Assembly (NCBI GenBank): GCA_025267735.1
Contig: CM046307.1
Location: 49,023,395 to 49,087,394 of the forward strand
Direction: 5' to 3'
Source of the DNA: Mactra quadrangularis
Taxonomy: Eukaryota; Mollusca; Bivalvia; Venerida; Mactridae
DNA length: 64,000 nt
Shown piece by piece: positions 24,601 through 34,370 of this stretch. Under the pieces are notes generated by a model. It searched no databases, had not been told where the DNA came from, and worked only from the letters and a program-made list of their open reading frames with translations. Each line of letters starts with the position of its first letter. The first letter of the stretch is position 1. A program made the translations under genes and the position numbers.

Positions 24601-27235
24601 GAATCCCACCCAGGAAGGCAATACACTACCATGAAAATTTGACCATAATGTTGATTTTCCTCCATTGATTAGATAATATGGAAAAGTTTCCGACATTGTG
24701 GAAGACAATGCATTATAGACAATGGTCCAGGAAAGCTAGGTTAGATGCGCTGGACGCCGTAAAATGACCTAAATTGAGTTGACACAGCGTTAAATCCAGT
24801 AAAAAAAGAAAACCTTAAATAAATTATAACTATGCAGATCTAAACAAAAAAAATGGAGCACTGAACACAGTTCATTACATGCATTATGTTTGTTTGTTTT
24901 TGTCGCAAATTGCGAATATTTACTAAGTCCGGTGTACCGGACTCTAGGTTAAGAGTTCACCGGATCCTGATCCGGTGAAAACAGAATCCAGTAGAATAGG
25001 ATCCAACGGATCCCTCTGGGTATAAAAACTCTGTAACCTGTGTAAACGGGGTTAGACGAAGTTTAGTTTTAATACATGTCCTATATAATTTGTTGTTATT
25101 TAGATTTAATTTTATGTTAATACAAAAAGTACTTAAAATAAAGTAATGTAAAGTGTCAACTTGTGTTAGTTAAATATTAATGTGGATGTAGAAAAACCAG
25201 CGATATATTTATGAAGTTTAACCGTACCAACTTAAAGTCTAACCAGTACCAACTTAAAGTCTAACCAGTACTAACTCAGAAGTCCAGCTAGAAACAACTT
25301 AAAAAGACTACACCACAGTTTTTTTTTTCATAAAAAAATACATGTTCTGTTTATGTGTTCAATGACTAAATAATATAACCAAACTAATACCTCAATGACT
25401 GGATCTTTACAGTACTGTTCTAAGATAGGCAATGCTTCCTTACTTCCTATGGCACCAAGAGCTTCTCCTGCAAATACATTTTGTAAATACAAATTGAAAA
25501 GTGGGTATAACAATGCACATCAAGAAAATACAAAATATATTTAATTCCAGAAGTTTCAGTCTTTGTCTTAACACACTAGCTCAAAGCTTGCTACTAGTTA
25601 ATTGAAATAGATTCACACTAGTGAAAATATTTTAATTCATGATGTAATGAGGCAAGTCCACGAACAAGGTCAAGGTATGAGTAATACAGTGAACTCGACA
25701 GTTCCGGGTCAGTAATGAAACAAACGATGCGTGTCTCTTCAAAACAAAAGTTGTGGGAATCAAACCTGCATAAATTGATAAACAAATACTTCCACCTTAC
25801 CATGCTATAATAAATTAATAGTGTTTATTTGTTAGTAATTTTCTACAATTTTTGAAATTGCATGTTGCAAACTCAATAGTTACGGGTCGCACTTGCCAAT
25901 TCTGGGTCACGTGACCGATTGCTTGTCTCTTTAATCTGGAGTGGTCTCAACAGGGTTAAAATCAATAAAACAGCCGACATTTTGTCAATAAAGACTTTAT
26001 CTCATATTTTCTTCCAAGTTAAACAAAAAAAAAGCTTATAAATTAAAGATCTAATCATGTCACTTGCAATTACCTATTGCATATAAAACGAGTACCATAA
26101 ATACAATTAGTTGCGTGTAAAAAGTAAAACTCAAAATATCAAACAATAATTGTATTTAATTGACAAATATCTTACATATGAGATAAAATTATGTATAAAA
26201 TCAATTTTAAATATTAAAAAATACATTTTAATTAAAATAATGGTTGTATATAATACGGGTTAAGTTTTGACCTGAAATTGTCACATGCTTACCAGGTCAA
26301 ATTGTCTGCATTATTGTCAAACAGTTATTAGATGAAACAAATCTATGAGTTAAATCGTGTTCACCGATAAATTTCCAGCAAAATGATGTGCAATAAGGAC
26401 TTTTTATCTAAATTGTGGATATAAATCGCTGTTTTTTCGAACGCATGGACGAAACGTTCACATACTTTCGCATTGATTGGAAAAGACGCTGTTTAGTGTT
26501 TCATGACTACATAGTCATGACTACATAGTCACTTTCCATGTTAACATTTCTCTACCGGAAGTCATATGACTTCCGGTAGAGAAATGTTAACATGGAAAGT
26601 TTGTGTAACGGTAGCTAAGTGGTTAGTGTACATGACTTAACTATCATATAATAAAAATATTGAATTATTAAGGAATCATCTGTACTATTTTAAAAAAGTG
26701 ACCCGGAATTGTCGATGACCCGGAACAGTCGAGTTCACTGTAGTCTGTAGTTTGGGCTAACAATTGCATACAGAAATAAAAATATTCTGGAATAACCAGA
26801 TACTTCGAGCCAACAATAGTTAAAGAAAGAATGTAATAAATGTTTATATCAGGCTATTTAAACAAATGAATACATCCTTATTAAGTTAAATGGGGTTTCA
26901 ATTCGAGTATCCGAAATATTACTCCTATCCGAAAGAAATTATTTTGGTAAACAATTCTTAATACCTGCTTCATGGCGTACCATCGGCTCTTGAGATTTAT
27001 CTTCCAATACTTTAACAAGAACAGGGATGGCATATTCATCCTGCATTTGTCCAAGACAGTAAGCTAGTTCATGTTTTAATAATGCTGAACTATCTTGAAA
27101 TGATTGCGCAATCAAATCGATTGACTCTTGACCACCGATGTTTTTCAAGGTAAATAATGCCCTGAACCTTTCTTTTAGTGGTAAAGAAGCATCATTTAGC
27201 ACTTTACCAACGTCTTTCGTGTGATTTGTCGACAT
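21425..27235 (-). CDS. DOHH: Deoxyhypusine hydroxylase (DOHH), complete, 5 exons
   Basis: DOHH hydroxylates deoxyhypusine on eIF5A, the last step of hypusine formation in the cytosol. Joined exons (27235-26965, 25467-25391, 23899-23653, 22984-22835, 21612-21425) give 933 bp and 310 aa; human DOHH has 302. The protein is two halves of HEAT-like repeats. The four His-Glu pairs that hold the diiron centre are all present: [12 protein letters not shown] (H55-E56), [12 protein letters not shown] (H88-E89), [13 protein letters not shown] (about H209-E210) and [12 protein letters not shown] (about H242-E243). The duplication of the halves is plain: [18 protein letters not shown] against [18 protein letters not shown]. 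The C-terminus keeps ERVVKESC and [10 protein letters not shown]. Splice phases agree throughout. The start ATG is preceded by A+T-rich 5' sequence that reaches the edge of a large transposon at 27326. I see no lesion, so the gene is probably functional. Confidence 0.96.
21757..21910 (-). repeat. V-SINE-like SINE copy in DOHH intron 4
   Basis: The minus-strand body reads GGGGCACTGCTAATTTCCAT then GAGCAAGAAATTTACCT and GTTCCTTTCTACCCAGGTGT, the same as 19083-19352. The tRNA head has GATCTAGTGGTAGG. Divergent and lacking a clear B box. Confidence 0.65.
22530..22720. repeat. Dispersed GTACAAACAAAG element, copy 1
   Basis: It starts ACAGGCAGTACAAACAAAG and TACACATTATTGCTGA, and ends GTTTGTTTGTACCGCAGGGG with GAAAACCCAAATATTTGAAT. 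The two ends are inverted around GTACAAAC. The same start and end blocks occur at 40868-41035 and 43440-43690. Non-coding, in a DOHH intron. Confidence 0.6.
22835..22984 (-). CDS. DOHH: DOHH exon 4
   Basis: The 150-bp exon carries the third and fourth metal-binding His-Glu pairs ([21 protein letters not shown]). The acceptor is TTTCACTAG and the donor G/GTTTGT, phase 1 at both ends. Confidence 0.94.
23141..23245 (-). repeat. V-SINE-like 3' fragment
   Basis: CATGTTCACCAACTTTACAG and CTATTACCCCTGGTCATCGG match the corresponding part of 19083-19352. Only this part of the element is present. Confidence 0.5.
23653..23899 (-). CDS. DOHH: DOHH exon 3
   Basis: The 247-bp exon encodes [16 protein letters not shown], the inter-domain linker (Asn/Pro-rich, [12 protein letters not shown]) and the start of the second half ([17 protein letters not shown]). 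The acceptor is ATTTAAG and the donor G/GTAATC. Confidence 0.94.
23944..24125. mobile_element. TA-type MITE, copy 3 (degraded)
   Basis: The left end GTAAAGTTCCGACATGAAGA and the right end TGGAACTTTACTG are inverted and match the termini at 19459-19616. The interior is diverged. It lies just upstream of DOHH exon 3. Confidence 0.55.
24530..24807 (+). repeat. tRNA-derived SINE with target-site duplication
   Basis: It has a Pol III A box (TAGCGCAGTTGG, 24542-24553) and B box (GGTTCGAATCC, 24596-24606), then a body of about 200 bp ending CCAGTAAAAAAA. It is flanked by the 12-bp direct repeat GAAAACCTTAAA (24518-24529 and 24808-24819), direct proof of retroposition. A second copy is at 51622-51902 and several 5'-truncated scraps lie in the CLIP4-like introns. 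Antisense to DOHH in intron 2. Confidence 0.85.
25224..25288. repeat. 22-bp tandem repeat, about 3 copies
   Basis: The unit GTACCAACTTAAAGTCTAAC + CA occurs twice exactly (25224-25267) and once degenerate. In DOHH intron 2. Confidence 0.85.
25391..25467 (-). CDS. DOHH: DOHH exon 2
   Basis: The 77-bp exon encodes [19 protein letters not shown] and CKDPVIE. The acceptor is TTTGCAG and the donor GAG/GTATTA. It completes the HEAT repeat begun in exon 1. Confidence 0.93.
26503..26530. repeat. 14-bp exact tandem duplication
   Basis: ATGACTACATAGTC is repeated twice, directly abutting the 70-bp palindrome. Confidence 0.95.
26531..26600. repeat. Perfect 70-bp palindrome without spacer
   Basis: The arm 26531-26565 (begins ACTTTCCATGTTAACATTTC, ends GGAAGTCAT) is followed at once by its exact reverse complement at 26566-26600. 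The centre is CAT/ATG. No mismatches were found on reading. Confidence 0.95.
26965..27235 (-). CDS. DOHH: DOHH exon 1
   Basis: It encodes residues 1-90 plus one base. It starts [12 protein letters not shown] and contains the first two His-Glu pairs ([10 protein letters not shown] and VRHEAG). The donor GCAG/GTATTA falls in the Gly codon after HEA. Confidence 0.95.
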
Positions 27236-29063
27236 TGTCTGCAGTACAATAAATAAATTATGAAATAAAAATATATTTCCTCAATTGATTCGGATAACGT
27301 GTACGAACAGCCGAAGTGTGCCGAATGAATCTTTGGCCAAGTTTATTCCGCGGATAAAATATCGAATTCCCCGGATAAAATATCAAGAATGTTAAAAGGG
27401 CTGTAAAAGCATTATTATTTATTCAATTTTCATATTTTTTTGTGTATGATATTTCAGACACATCCAATTTTACATAAAAGTAAAAAAAATGAAATTATGA
27501 ATTTAAATGAGCCCTAAATTTACGTCTAAAGTTTGGTTAATTTTACATAAAAAATTATCCGCTAAATCCAATTGGAATTCCCCGGATAAGATAAAACTAC
27601 CTACTACAGCATTATTTGTCGATAAAATCTTATTGTTTTCTTTCATAATGAAGATATTATATCAGACTTGAGATATAAAATTTAAAAAATCAAATATTTG
27701 GATTAATTTAGTAGTAATTGGCATTTCAAAATACACTGTGATATCAAAGATATTTTATCCGCGAAATCCAGTTTGGATTCCCCGGATAAGATAAAAATCC
27801 CTTCAAAAGCATTATCATGTGTCCAAATGTTGTATTTTTCATTTTATTTAACAGATTTTATATCATACTTGAAATACTAAAATTAAAATTGAACAAAATG
27901 CAATCATATGATACCAAAAAGTAGCCTTCAATATACTGTATGAAATTCTATGATTTTTCTCAGTTGATATATATGACTGGACATTTTCATATACCTCAGA
28001 TATCATAAAACTACCTATAAAAACCTTACTATACGTAGAGATGTTTTGTTGTTGTTGTTTTGTTGCTTTTATTTTTATGATCAAGCAGGAACACAACTAA
28101 ATGAAATAGAGTAATGACTGTCAAGTTAATACAAATAGAATGTCAATGTATGCTATCAACCATCAGAAAATCCTTAATAAACTATCTATGCAGATAACTT
28201 CAGATTTCCCAGATATTAAAAATATCAGCAAAACCGCCCTGATAGTCTAAATATTATAGTTATCACATTTTTTAAAGTAAGCAAATATTACTATACAAAT
28301 TATATTGTAAGTATTTTGGTACGCTTTGTCTCAAATAAAAATTGCACGAAAATGATCATACGAGGATTGCGAAGAAAATATATATGATACAAAGTGTTTT
28401 GTATAATTTCGAGTGACTTTTACGAAAAGTTAGATATTTTCAAAATGTTATATTTTAGTAAAAGAATCATCAAAATTACAATGTTTAATAAAAAAGAGTT
28501 GGTATATATAAAACTAATATGCATTATTAATGTTAATTGTTAATATATTCAGATCAATTCATTTTTTCATTTTAATTCAAAAAGATAAGCTGAACAATTT
28601 AATGCATGAATGGGAGCAGTTTTAGACTTTATGAAAACATCGGATTGGTAATTAAATAATGTACAAATAAGGTTTATAAGCATGTCTTAAAGTACTTTGC
28701 TTTTATATTCTAATTATTAAAGACATTCAATTATGCAATTTTGTAATGTATGTGAAACCGTTTTCTACAGATAATATCAATTGGTAATGTTGATAGTATA
28801 TGTTAATCTCATCACATAATTAGATAATTTTAATACAATTGTACCATCTGTAGCATATACCTATTGTCAACGCATTAAAAATACTGATCAAATCAACCAT
28901 ATCAAATCAATTATTATAATAGCTTGACTCCATTCAGAAGCTATAAAAATATTATAGTACACGTGTTCTGGAGTATACATATGACACGCGTCAAAAATGC
29001 TACTGTTTTTTATCGCGATAATCCGATAACAATTGTATATACATTTTAGAATTGTATATTCAT

Positions 29064-29494
29064 AACAGAACAGAACAGAACAGAACAATACTTTTATTTA
29101 CATTCACAGGTTACAGTTTGTAACTACATGTGAGAATTTAACATACTATATACAATCTATAAACAAGCAAAATGATCAAATGTAGACATACACATACACT
29201 CATACACATAATTCACACATACTCATAGCCACATACACACATACATATTTACACAACAATGCACCTAAATGCACAGTCACATACACACACTGTCACATAC
29301 ACATCACCACATATACACATACACATAACCACATACACACATACATTCATACATACTCACGTACATATATACATATACACTTATCTATATCTTCATAAGA
29401 ACAACGGTATTTTAAGAATAAGACAATGCAAAGAATGAATATAATGGCAGATAAATTAGTCTATATTTGATGTAGTACAATCAGGGGCGGGGGG
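29064..29494 (-). repeat. LINE 3' UTR: AACAG tail and CACATAC-rich tract
   Basis: Plus-strand (AACAG)4 at 29064-29086 is the very 3' end of the LINE. From about 29186 to 29375 the strand reads as degenerate repeats of CACATACA and CATACACA. Confidence 0.8.
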
Positions 29495-32034
29495 TTACAC
29501 TTGGAATTGTTTGAAAATAATAGAAATGAACTTAACAACATTTTTAAGAAAAGAAGGCGATGTCGACGTAAGTATATTTTTAAATGTTTGGTCCCGGTTA
29601 CCTGTATTTATGAATTCAAAGCCTAGAAAATTGAGCCTGGGTTCTTTGAAATATGGACAAAGTAGAAGATAATGTTTCTCGCAACCTATTTGACCGTTGT
29701 TACACAGAGGACAAGTTCTGTTTTCGAAGATAGTGCCGTCATGTCGTCCGGTTTCGATGGGTAAATTATGGTTTGCTGACCGGAATTTAAATAAAGTTAA
29801 AAAATCTCGCTCTGGTAGACTTGTGATGTAACGTTCAAATTGTATGTCATTTTTGAATGTTAAGTAGATCAAACCTTTATTTGTCGAAGAGAGATTAGCG
29901 TGCCAGTCTTGTAAATATTGTCCAATAAGAATATTCTTAACTTGCTTATGTATATTTTTTAAGTTGATATGGAATTGGTTCATCCATATGTCAGGCCTAC
30001 CTATGGTATTAAATATGTTTTTTACTGCTTCAATCCATTTAAATTTTGTGTTGGTCATAGATAGCATGTATTTGTATATTTGCAAAGAGAATTTGTTTTC
30101 CTTGCCGTTAATAATGCGTTCCCAAAATGATATCATTCGGGTTTTAATAGTGATATCTATAGGATATCGACCGAGTTCTCCATGGAGAAATTTAATTGGT
30201 GTCGAGCGACGAGCTTTCATTATTTTTCTAAGAAAAAAATTGTGCACTTTTTCAAGTATTTCGGTATTTTCATAGCCGTAAATTTCACATCCGTATGTAA
30301 GCACCGGAAGTACCGTATTATCAAATAATTTGATGACTAGATCGAGGGGCAAATGTGCATTGTTTGATTTGGTGAAAAGTAAATGGAGTGCTTTATTAGC
30401 TTGTTCGACCACTCGTTTCCTTGCATTAAGAAATGAGCCGTTAGAACTAAAAATGACACCAAGATATGTGTAGCAATTTGCGATTTCAATTTGTTCGCCG
30501 TTCAGAGTAAAGTTATAGTTTTCTACATTTCTCGCACCAAAAACAACAACTTTTGTTTTGCCAGTATTGACTTTGAGGTGCCAGTCGTTACAATAATTAC
30601 TGAAAATATCAAGGCTCGATTGAAAATCCTCGTACGAGTCAGATAGAATGATGGTATCATCAGCGTATAGCAAGATCAGTAGTTTAAGCCACAAAGATAA
30701 GTCGTTTTGATCAAGTAGTTCTACGCCTACAGAACCATTAATATGCATGTATGACTGCAGATCATTAAGGAATAGGGAAAAGAGAATCGGCGATAAATTC
30801 TCCCCTTGTCTGACTCCGATCTCAGATAAGAACATGTTCGACATTGACCCTCCAATCGATACGCAAGATTTTATATTTTCGTACATGTTCGTAATAACTT
30901 TGAAGAACTTTCCATTAATTGAATTTTGTAGAAGCTTGAACCACAAACCAGCTCTCCATACACGGTCGAAAGCCTGAGCAAAATCTACGAATGCACAGAA
31001 TAATTTTTGTTTCCGAGATTTCATTATTTCGATAAGAGCATGAAGTGTAAATAAATGATCAGAGCAAGAATAACCCTGGCGAAAACCAGCTTGATTTTCG
31101 TTCAGTACGTTGTCTTGTTCGATAAAACGCGTAAGTCTTAAGTTTAAAACCGAGGTGAATAGCTTACCGAGACAGCTCAGAATCGTTATGGGTCGGTAAC
31201 ATGACGTATCCATAGGACTGCCTTTTTGTTTGTATATGGGTTTAATGACACCCTCTAGCCAAGAAATTGGGATATAACCTAAGTCTAAGATACGATTAAA
31301 TAACGCACAGTATAATGGGAGGGTTAAGTGGATGGTAGACTTTATGTACTCGTTTGCTATATTGTCGAATGGGCTTGTTGCTTTATTATCCTTGAGGTTT
31401 CGGACGCATTTGAGAACTTCGTCTTCAGTTATTGGGCAATTTAGTGTATCGTTCACATTTTGGTCAGTATCACGTATATTGTCGAATCTATCGTCCTGTA
31501 TCGAGTTCGTGTTTATTGATTTAAAATGATTGAAAAAATCCTCTAAGCTTGGCATATGGTTACTTTTTGTTTTAGTTTTTAAGTGGTTAAGAAACCGCCA
31601 GTACTGTTTTGAGTTATTTGTACTCATTTGTCTCAATTTGCTCTGATTGGTGAAATTATGCTTTTTGATGAAATAATTCATTGTACGTTTAAATTGCTTA
31701 CTAGCGTTACGTAGCCTCACTTTATTATCATCACATCGTGATTTGTTGAAAGCCTCTTTTGCGTCGTGATAATTTTGTCGTGCTTTGCGACATTTATATC
31801 CAAACCACGGTTTGTCATCGGATTTCGCGTTACGTGTTTTATTTACATCCGTATATACTCGCTTTCGTGGAAAGCTATGGTCAGCCGAACTTTTAAAAAT
31901 TGAAGATAATTCGTTTGTCACGTGATCTATTAACTGTTTTGAAGTTGGGTTAGACTGGAGTGAATCCATTAAATAATGCAATCGGTCTTGATCAATGTTT
32001 CCAACAAATGCTTCTTTATAGTTATTATCCCATA
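29495..32034 (-). CDS. LINE ORF2, reverse transcriptase part (frame-shifted from endonuclease)
   Basis: Copies the element's RNA at the nicked target. Open from about 32034 to the stop at 29495 (more than 828 codons). Fingers and palm motifs are intact: YRPITILSCLGKLFTSVLN, NQAGFRQGYSCSDHL, CAFVDFAQAFDRVW, GVRQGENLSPILFSLFLNDL and the catalytic box LLYADDTIIL. The C-terminus has the zinc-knuckle-like CPLCNN...KHYLLLCPYF, shared by many LINE ORF2 proteins. No stop interrupts it. The N-terminal side joins the endonuclease only after a one-step frame change near 32030. There is no start codon of its own at the domain edge, so this is the second half of a broken ORF2 and not a separate gene. Confidence 0.93.
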
Positions 32035-32949
32035 TTTAGGGGTTTCTGACTGCGGTTTCTCGTTTTCAGACGAATTTCTGCAGATCGGGGTAAAAGCTGA
32101 GAAAAACAAGGCATTGTGACCGTCTGATAATAAAGGGTCTGTTTCTCTTATGCCAAAATCTGTGGTTAGTTCTAGACAATCAGCCGTTGACGCAACATAG
32201 TCAATTACAGATTTGTTTCTGAAAGTAAAGCAACCCTCGGATTGGTCTTGATGTAAGCGGCCGTTAAACAAAAACAAATTGTTATTGCGACACAATTCGA
32301 TAAATCGTAATCCATTCGAATTTGTTTTACGGTCTTGCGAGTTCCTGTTGAGAGGTATATTTAATGTCTGCAAAATTGTATGTTTATTAAAAAAGTTTTG
32401 TTGGTCAGTGTATTCGAATAAATGGTTAAAGTATGAATCGGTTTGTACAAAATCTTTCATTGTACCAGTTCGACCGTTCGTGTCGCCTAACAGGTAAACG
32501 TACTTGAAAATAGAACATTTTTCTGCGATTTCATTTTCGAGTGTAACAAATTGGTCTTCGGTTAAAAATCGTGAGTTTTCAGGTGGTATATACATGACGC
32601 CAAAAGTAATACAGTCGTCAGTATTAGAACTATTCAATTTGAGTGATAACCATAAAATATACTCGGAATTGCCAGGTAAGACATGAATAAAAGGAGCAAT
32701 GTCGTCTTTAATATAAACGCCGATACCGCCTGATTTCCTTTTATAACTTTGGGCTCTATGTTTTGCTATAAATGTATAGCCTGGTAAATCAACTATGTCC
32801 GTGGAGTCTAAATGAGTTTCACTTACACAAAAAATATCATATTTACATACAAAGTCATAAAAGTCTGGATATTGAACACGTCTCTTTAACCCATTTACAT
32901 TAAGAGAACAAACATTTAAGAGTTTATACTGAGTAGCCCCCCTTACTTC
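31969..32949 (-). CDS. LINE ORF2, endonuclease part
   Basis: Apurinic/apyrimidinic-type (EEP) endonuclease that nicks target DNA. The frame is open from the codon after the ORF1 stop (32949) to 31969, about 326 codons. Active-site segments in order: LNVCSLNVNGLKRR (Asn), DIFCVSETHLD (Glu), KSGGIGVYIK, VMYIPPENSR, LLGDTNGRTG (Asp/Asn), VIDYVAST and LLSDGHNALF (Ser-Asp-His box). There is no ATG before VMYIPP, so the first two catalytic segments lie upstream of any AUG. The frame is the same as that of ORF1, separated by one TAG. It ends by running into a frameshift of about 65 bp overlap with the reverse transcriptase frame. Confidence 0.9.
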   Translation of the reverse strand, partial: EVRGATQYKLLNVCSLNVNGLKRRVQYPDFYDFVCKYDIFCVSETHLDSTDIVDLPGYTFIAKHRAQSYKRKSGGIGVYIKDDIAPFIHVLPGNSEYILWLSLKLNSSNTDDCITFGVMYIPPENSRFLTEDQFVTLENEIAEKCSIFKYVYLLGDTNGRTGTMKDFVQTDSYFNHLFEYTDQQNFFNKHTILQTLNIPLNRNSQDRKTNSNGLRFIELCRNNNLFLFNGRLHQDQSEGCFTFRNKSVIDYVASTADCLELTTDFGIRETDPLLSDGHNALFFSAFTPICRNSSENEKPQSETPKYGIITIKKHLLETLIKTDCII

Positions 32950-34020
32950 CTACAGGGGCGTATGTTCACTGCTACGTCTAGAATCATGCGAGTCCCATGG
33001 TCTCCTTATTGTTGGTGAGTCTCTTGGTGTTTGATTTGCAGGATTTGTTCTACTTGTAGAGGATGGTCTACTAGAAGCGTGACCACGACCACCGCGTCGC
33101 GGCTTTGGTGAGAGTGATCTACGTCGACTACGAGAAGGATGACTTGGTGTTGATGATCTACTACTGTCTCTACGATCATGAGAATGATGTGTTAAATTAG
33201 CACTAGATTCTGGTGATTTGTGTGGCCTTGCTGATCGTTGATCTATAATAGTTGGTTTGTCACTAATAGAAACACGGCTTCCTTGCATGATTTCATTCCA
33301 TCTTGGAAACATGTCAGCATATATTCTACCATCTTTCACTATCTTAGCAGGAAACACCATGCTAATTTTGCTTCGTGGGTACTTGGTTTTCAATTGTTTG
33401 TATTCGGGCCAAAGCACTTTCCTTGCATTTGATATTTCTTTAGGATAGTCCCTGTTGATATTGAAATCAGTGTCTTTTAATTTGTAGGCTGAAGATATTA
33501 TCTGTTCAACAGACCTGTAGTCAATAAAGTTAGCAATTATTGGGCGATTGGATCCCCGTTTGTACCGTCCCAGGCGATGTACACGAGCAATATCCGATAT
33601 ATCAATCATCAGTTTAGTTTTAAGAAAATTAGTTAACTTTGTGAGACAATTCTCACCATCACTTTCTTCAATTCCACCAAATATCAGATTATTTCTACGA
33701 CTGCGTGACTCTAAGTCAAGCGATTTATATTCTAAGAGAGTAAGTCTAGACATATTGTCATCTACAAAATGTTCCATACGTTCTACTTTGGAGCTTATAC
33801 TTGTACATTGTTCGAGTTTAGTCTCAATACCATCTATTTTGGTGAATAATGCAGAAAGTTTTTCACCAACTGAGAGTGAATCGTAGACATTTTGGTCAAT
33901 ATCCACATCATTGCTTCCAGTGCGAGTCCGTTGACGTTTGCGTTCACGTGAGATCTTGCTTAAAGTTAAATCATCGAGGTCAATCTGCTCAGATAAAATG
34001 TCAAAACGATTACTAGCCAT
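32950..34020 (-). CDS. LINE ORF1 protein (L1-type RNA-binding, RS-rich tail)
   Basis: 356 aa from ATG at 34020 to TAG at 32950. Residues 1-40 are basic and polar. About 50-105 form a predicted coiled coil (GEKLSALFTKIDGIETKLEQ, then a heptad-like run to LESRSRR). From 108 (RRNNLIFGGI) there is an RRM-like fold followed by a C-terminal RNA-binding domain (IARVHRLGRYKRGSNRPIIA, KISMVFPAKIV). This is the layout of L1-type ORF1 proteins, which trimerise and coat the element RNA. Residues of about 265-356 are a Ser/Arg/Pro-rich tail (SRSSTPSHPSRSRRRSLSP, RRGGRGH) that is not usual in vertebrate L1 ORF1. The frame is intact, suggesting a young copy. Confidence 0.85.
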   Translation of the reverse strand: MASNRFDILSEQIDLDDLTLSKISRERKRQRTRTGSNDVDIDQNVYDSLSVGEKLSALFTKIDGIETKLEQCTSISSKVERMEHFVDDNMSRLTLLEYKSLDLESRSRRNNLIFGGIEESDGENCLTKLTNFLKTKLMIDISDIARVHRLGRYKRGSNRPIIANFIDYRSVEQIISSAYKLKDTDFNINRDYPKEISNARKVLWPEYKQLKTKYPRSKISMVFPAKIVKDGRIYADMFPRWNEIMQGSRVSISDKPTIIDQRSARPHKSPESSANLTHHSHDRRDSSRSSTPSHPSRSRRRSLSPKPRRGGRGHASSRPSSTSRTNPANQTPRDSPTIRRPWDSHDSRRSSEHTPL

Positions 34021-34370
34021 TATTTGAATACTGACAATTGAATAGGCTGTAATGTAAACAACTTTTGTTCAAACTAGCTTGGTATTTTGAATAACTCCGG
34101 TTCATCAGAGCGTGACGGTGGCACGTAAAATATTTGTGAGCGATGATCAGTTTTCAAATTTTTCAACATATAAACAGATAGTTCATCTTCAAATTTCAAC
34201 CAAAATAAACATTTTTCAGAGTCACAATTCCATAGAATGATAAATACAACCTTTTCCCGTAAATTTATCCAAAAATATATCCAATAGTTCCATTAGAATA
34301 TACATAAATCACATTATTTTTGGAGAGAAAATTTTCACGTCAACCACCTAAACCGGAACCGGAAACTAAG

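Larger units (their letters stand above)
25687..26740. mobile_element. Non-autonomous TA-flanked transposon in DOHH intron 1
   Basis: The left end CAGTGAACTCGACAGTTCCG and right end GGAACAGTCGAGTTCACTG form terminal inverted repeats of about 25 bp (GTTCCGGGTCA / TGACCCGGAAC) with one mismatch. TA lies outside both ends (25685-25686, 26741-26742), as for Tc1/mariner/pogo-type insertion. The terminal block is partly repeated inside (CAATTCTGGGTCAC at about 25897). No transposase ORF exists in its 1054 bp. It contains the perfect palindrome at 26531-26600. Confidence 0.82.

Noticed and set aside
24536..24615. tRNA gene (A and B boxes, GGTTCGAATCC)
   Set aside because: It is the head of a SINE: a 200-bp body follows, a 12-bp target duplication flanks the whole, and the arms do not pair as a proper cloverleaf.
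29186..29375. Telomere-like or satellite array
   Set aside because: The CACATAC-type units are irregular and confined to the LINE 3' UTR.
31969..32034. Programmed -1 frameshift in LINE ORF2
   Set aside because: No slippery heptamer or clear downstream structure was seen in the overlap; a single indel explains it more simply.
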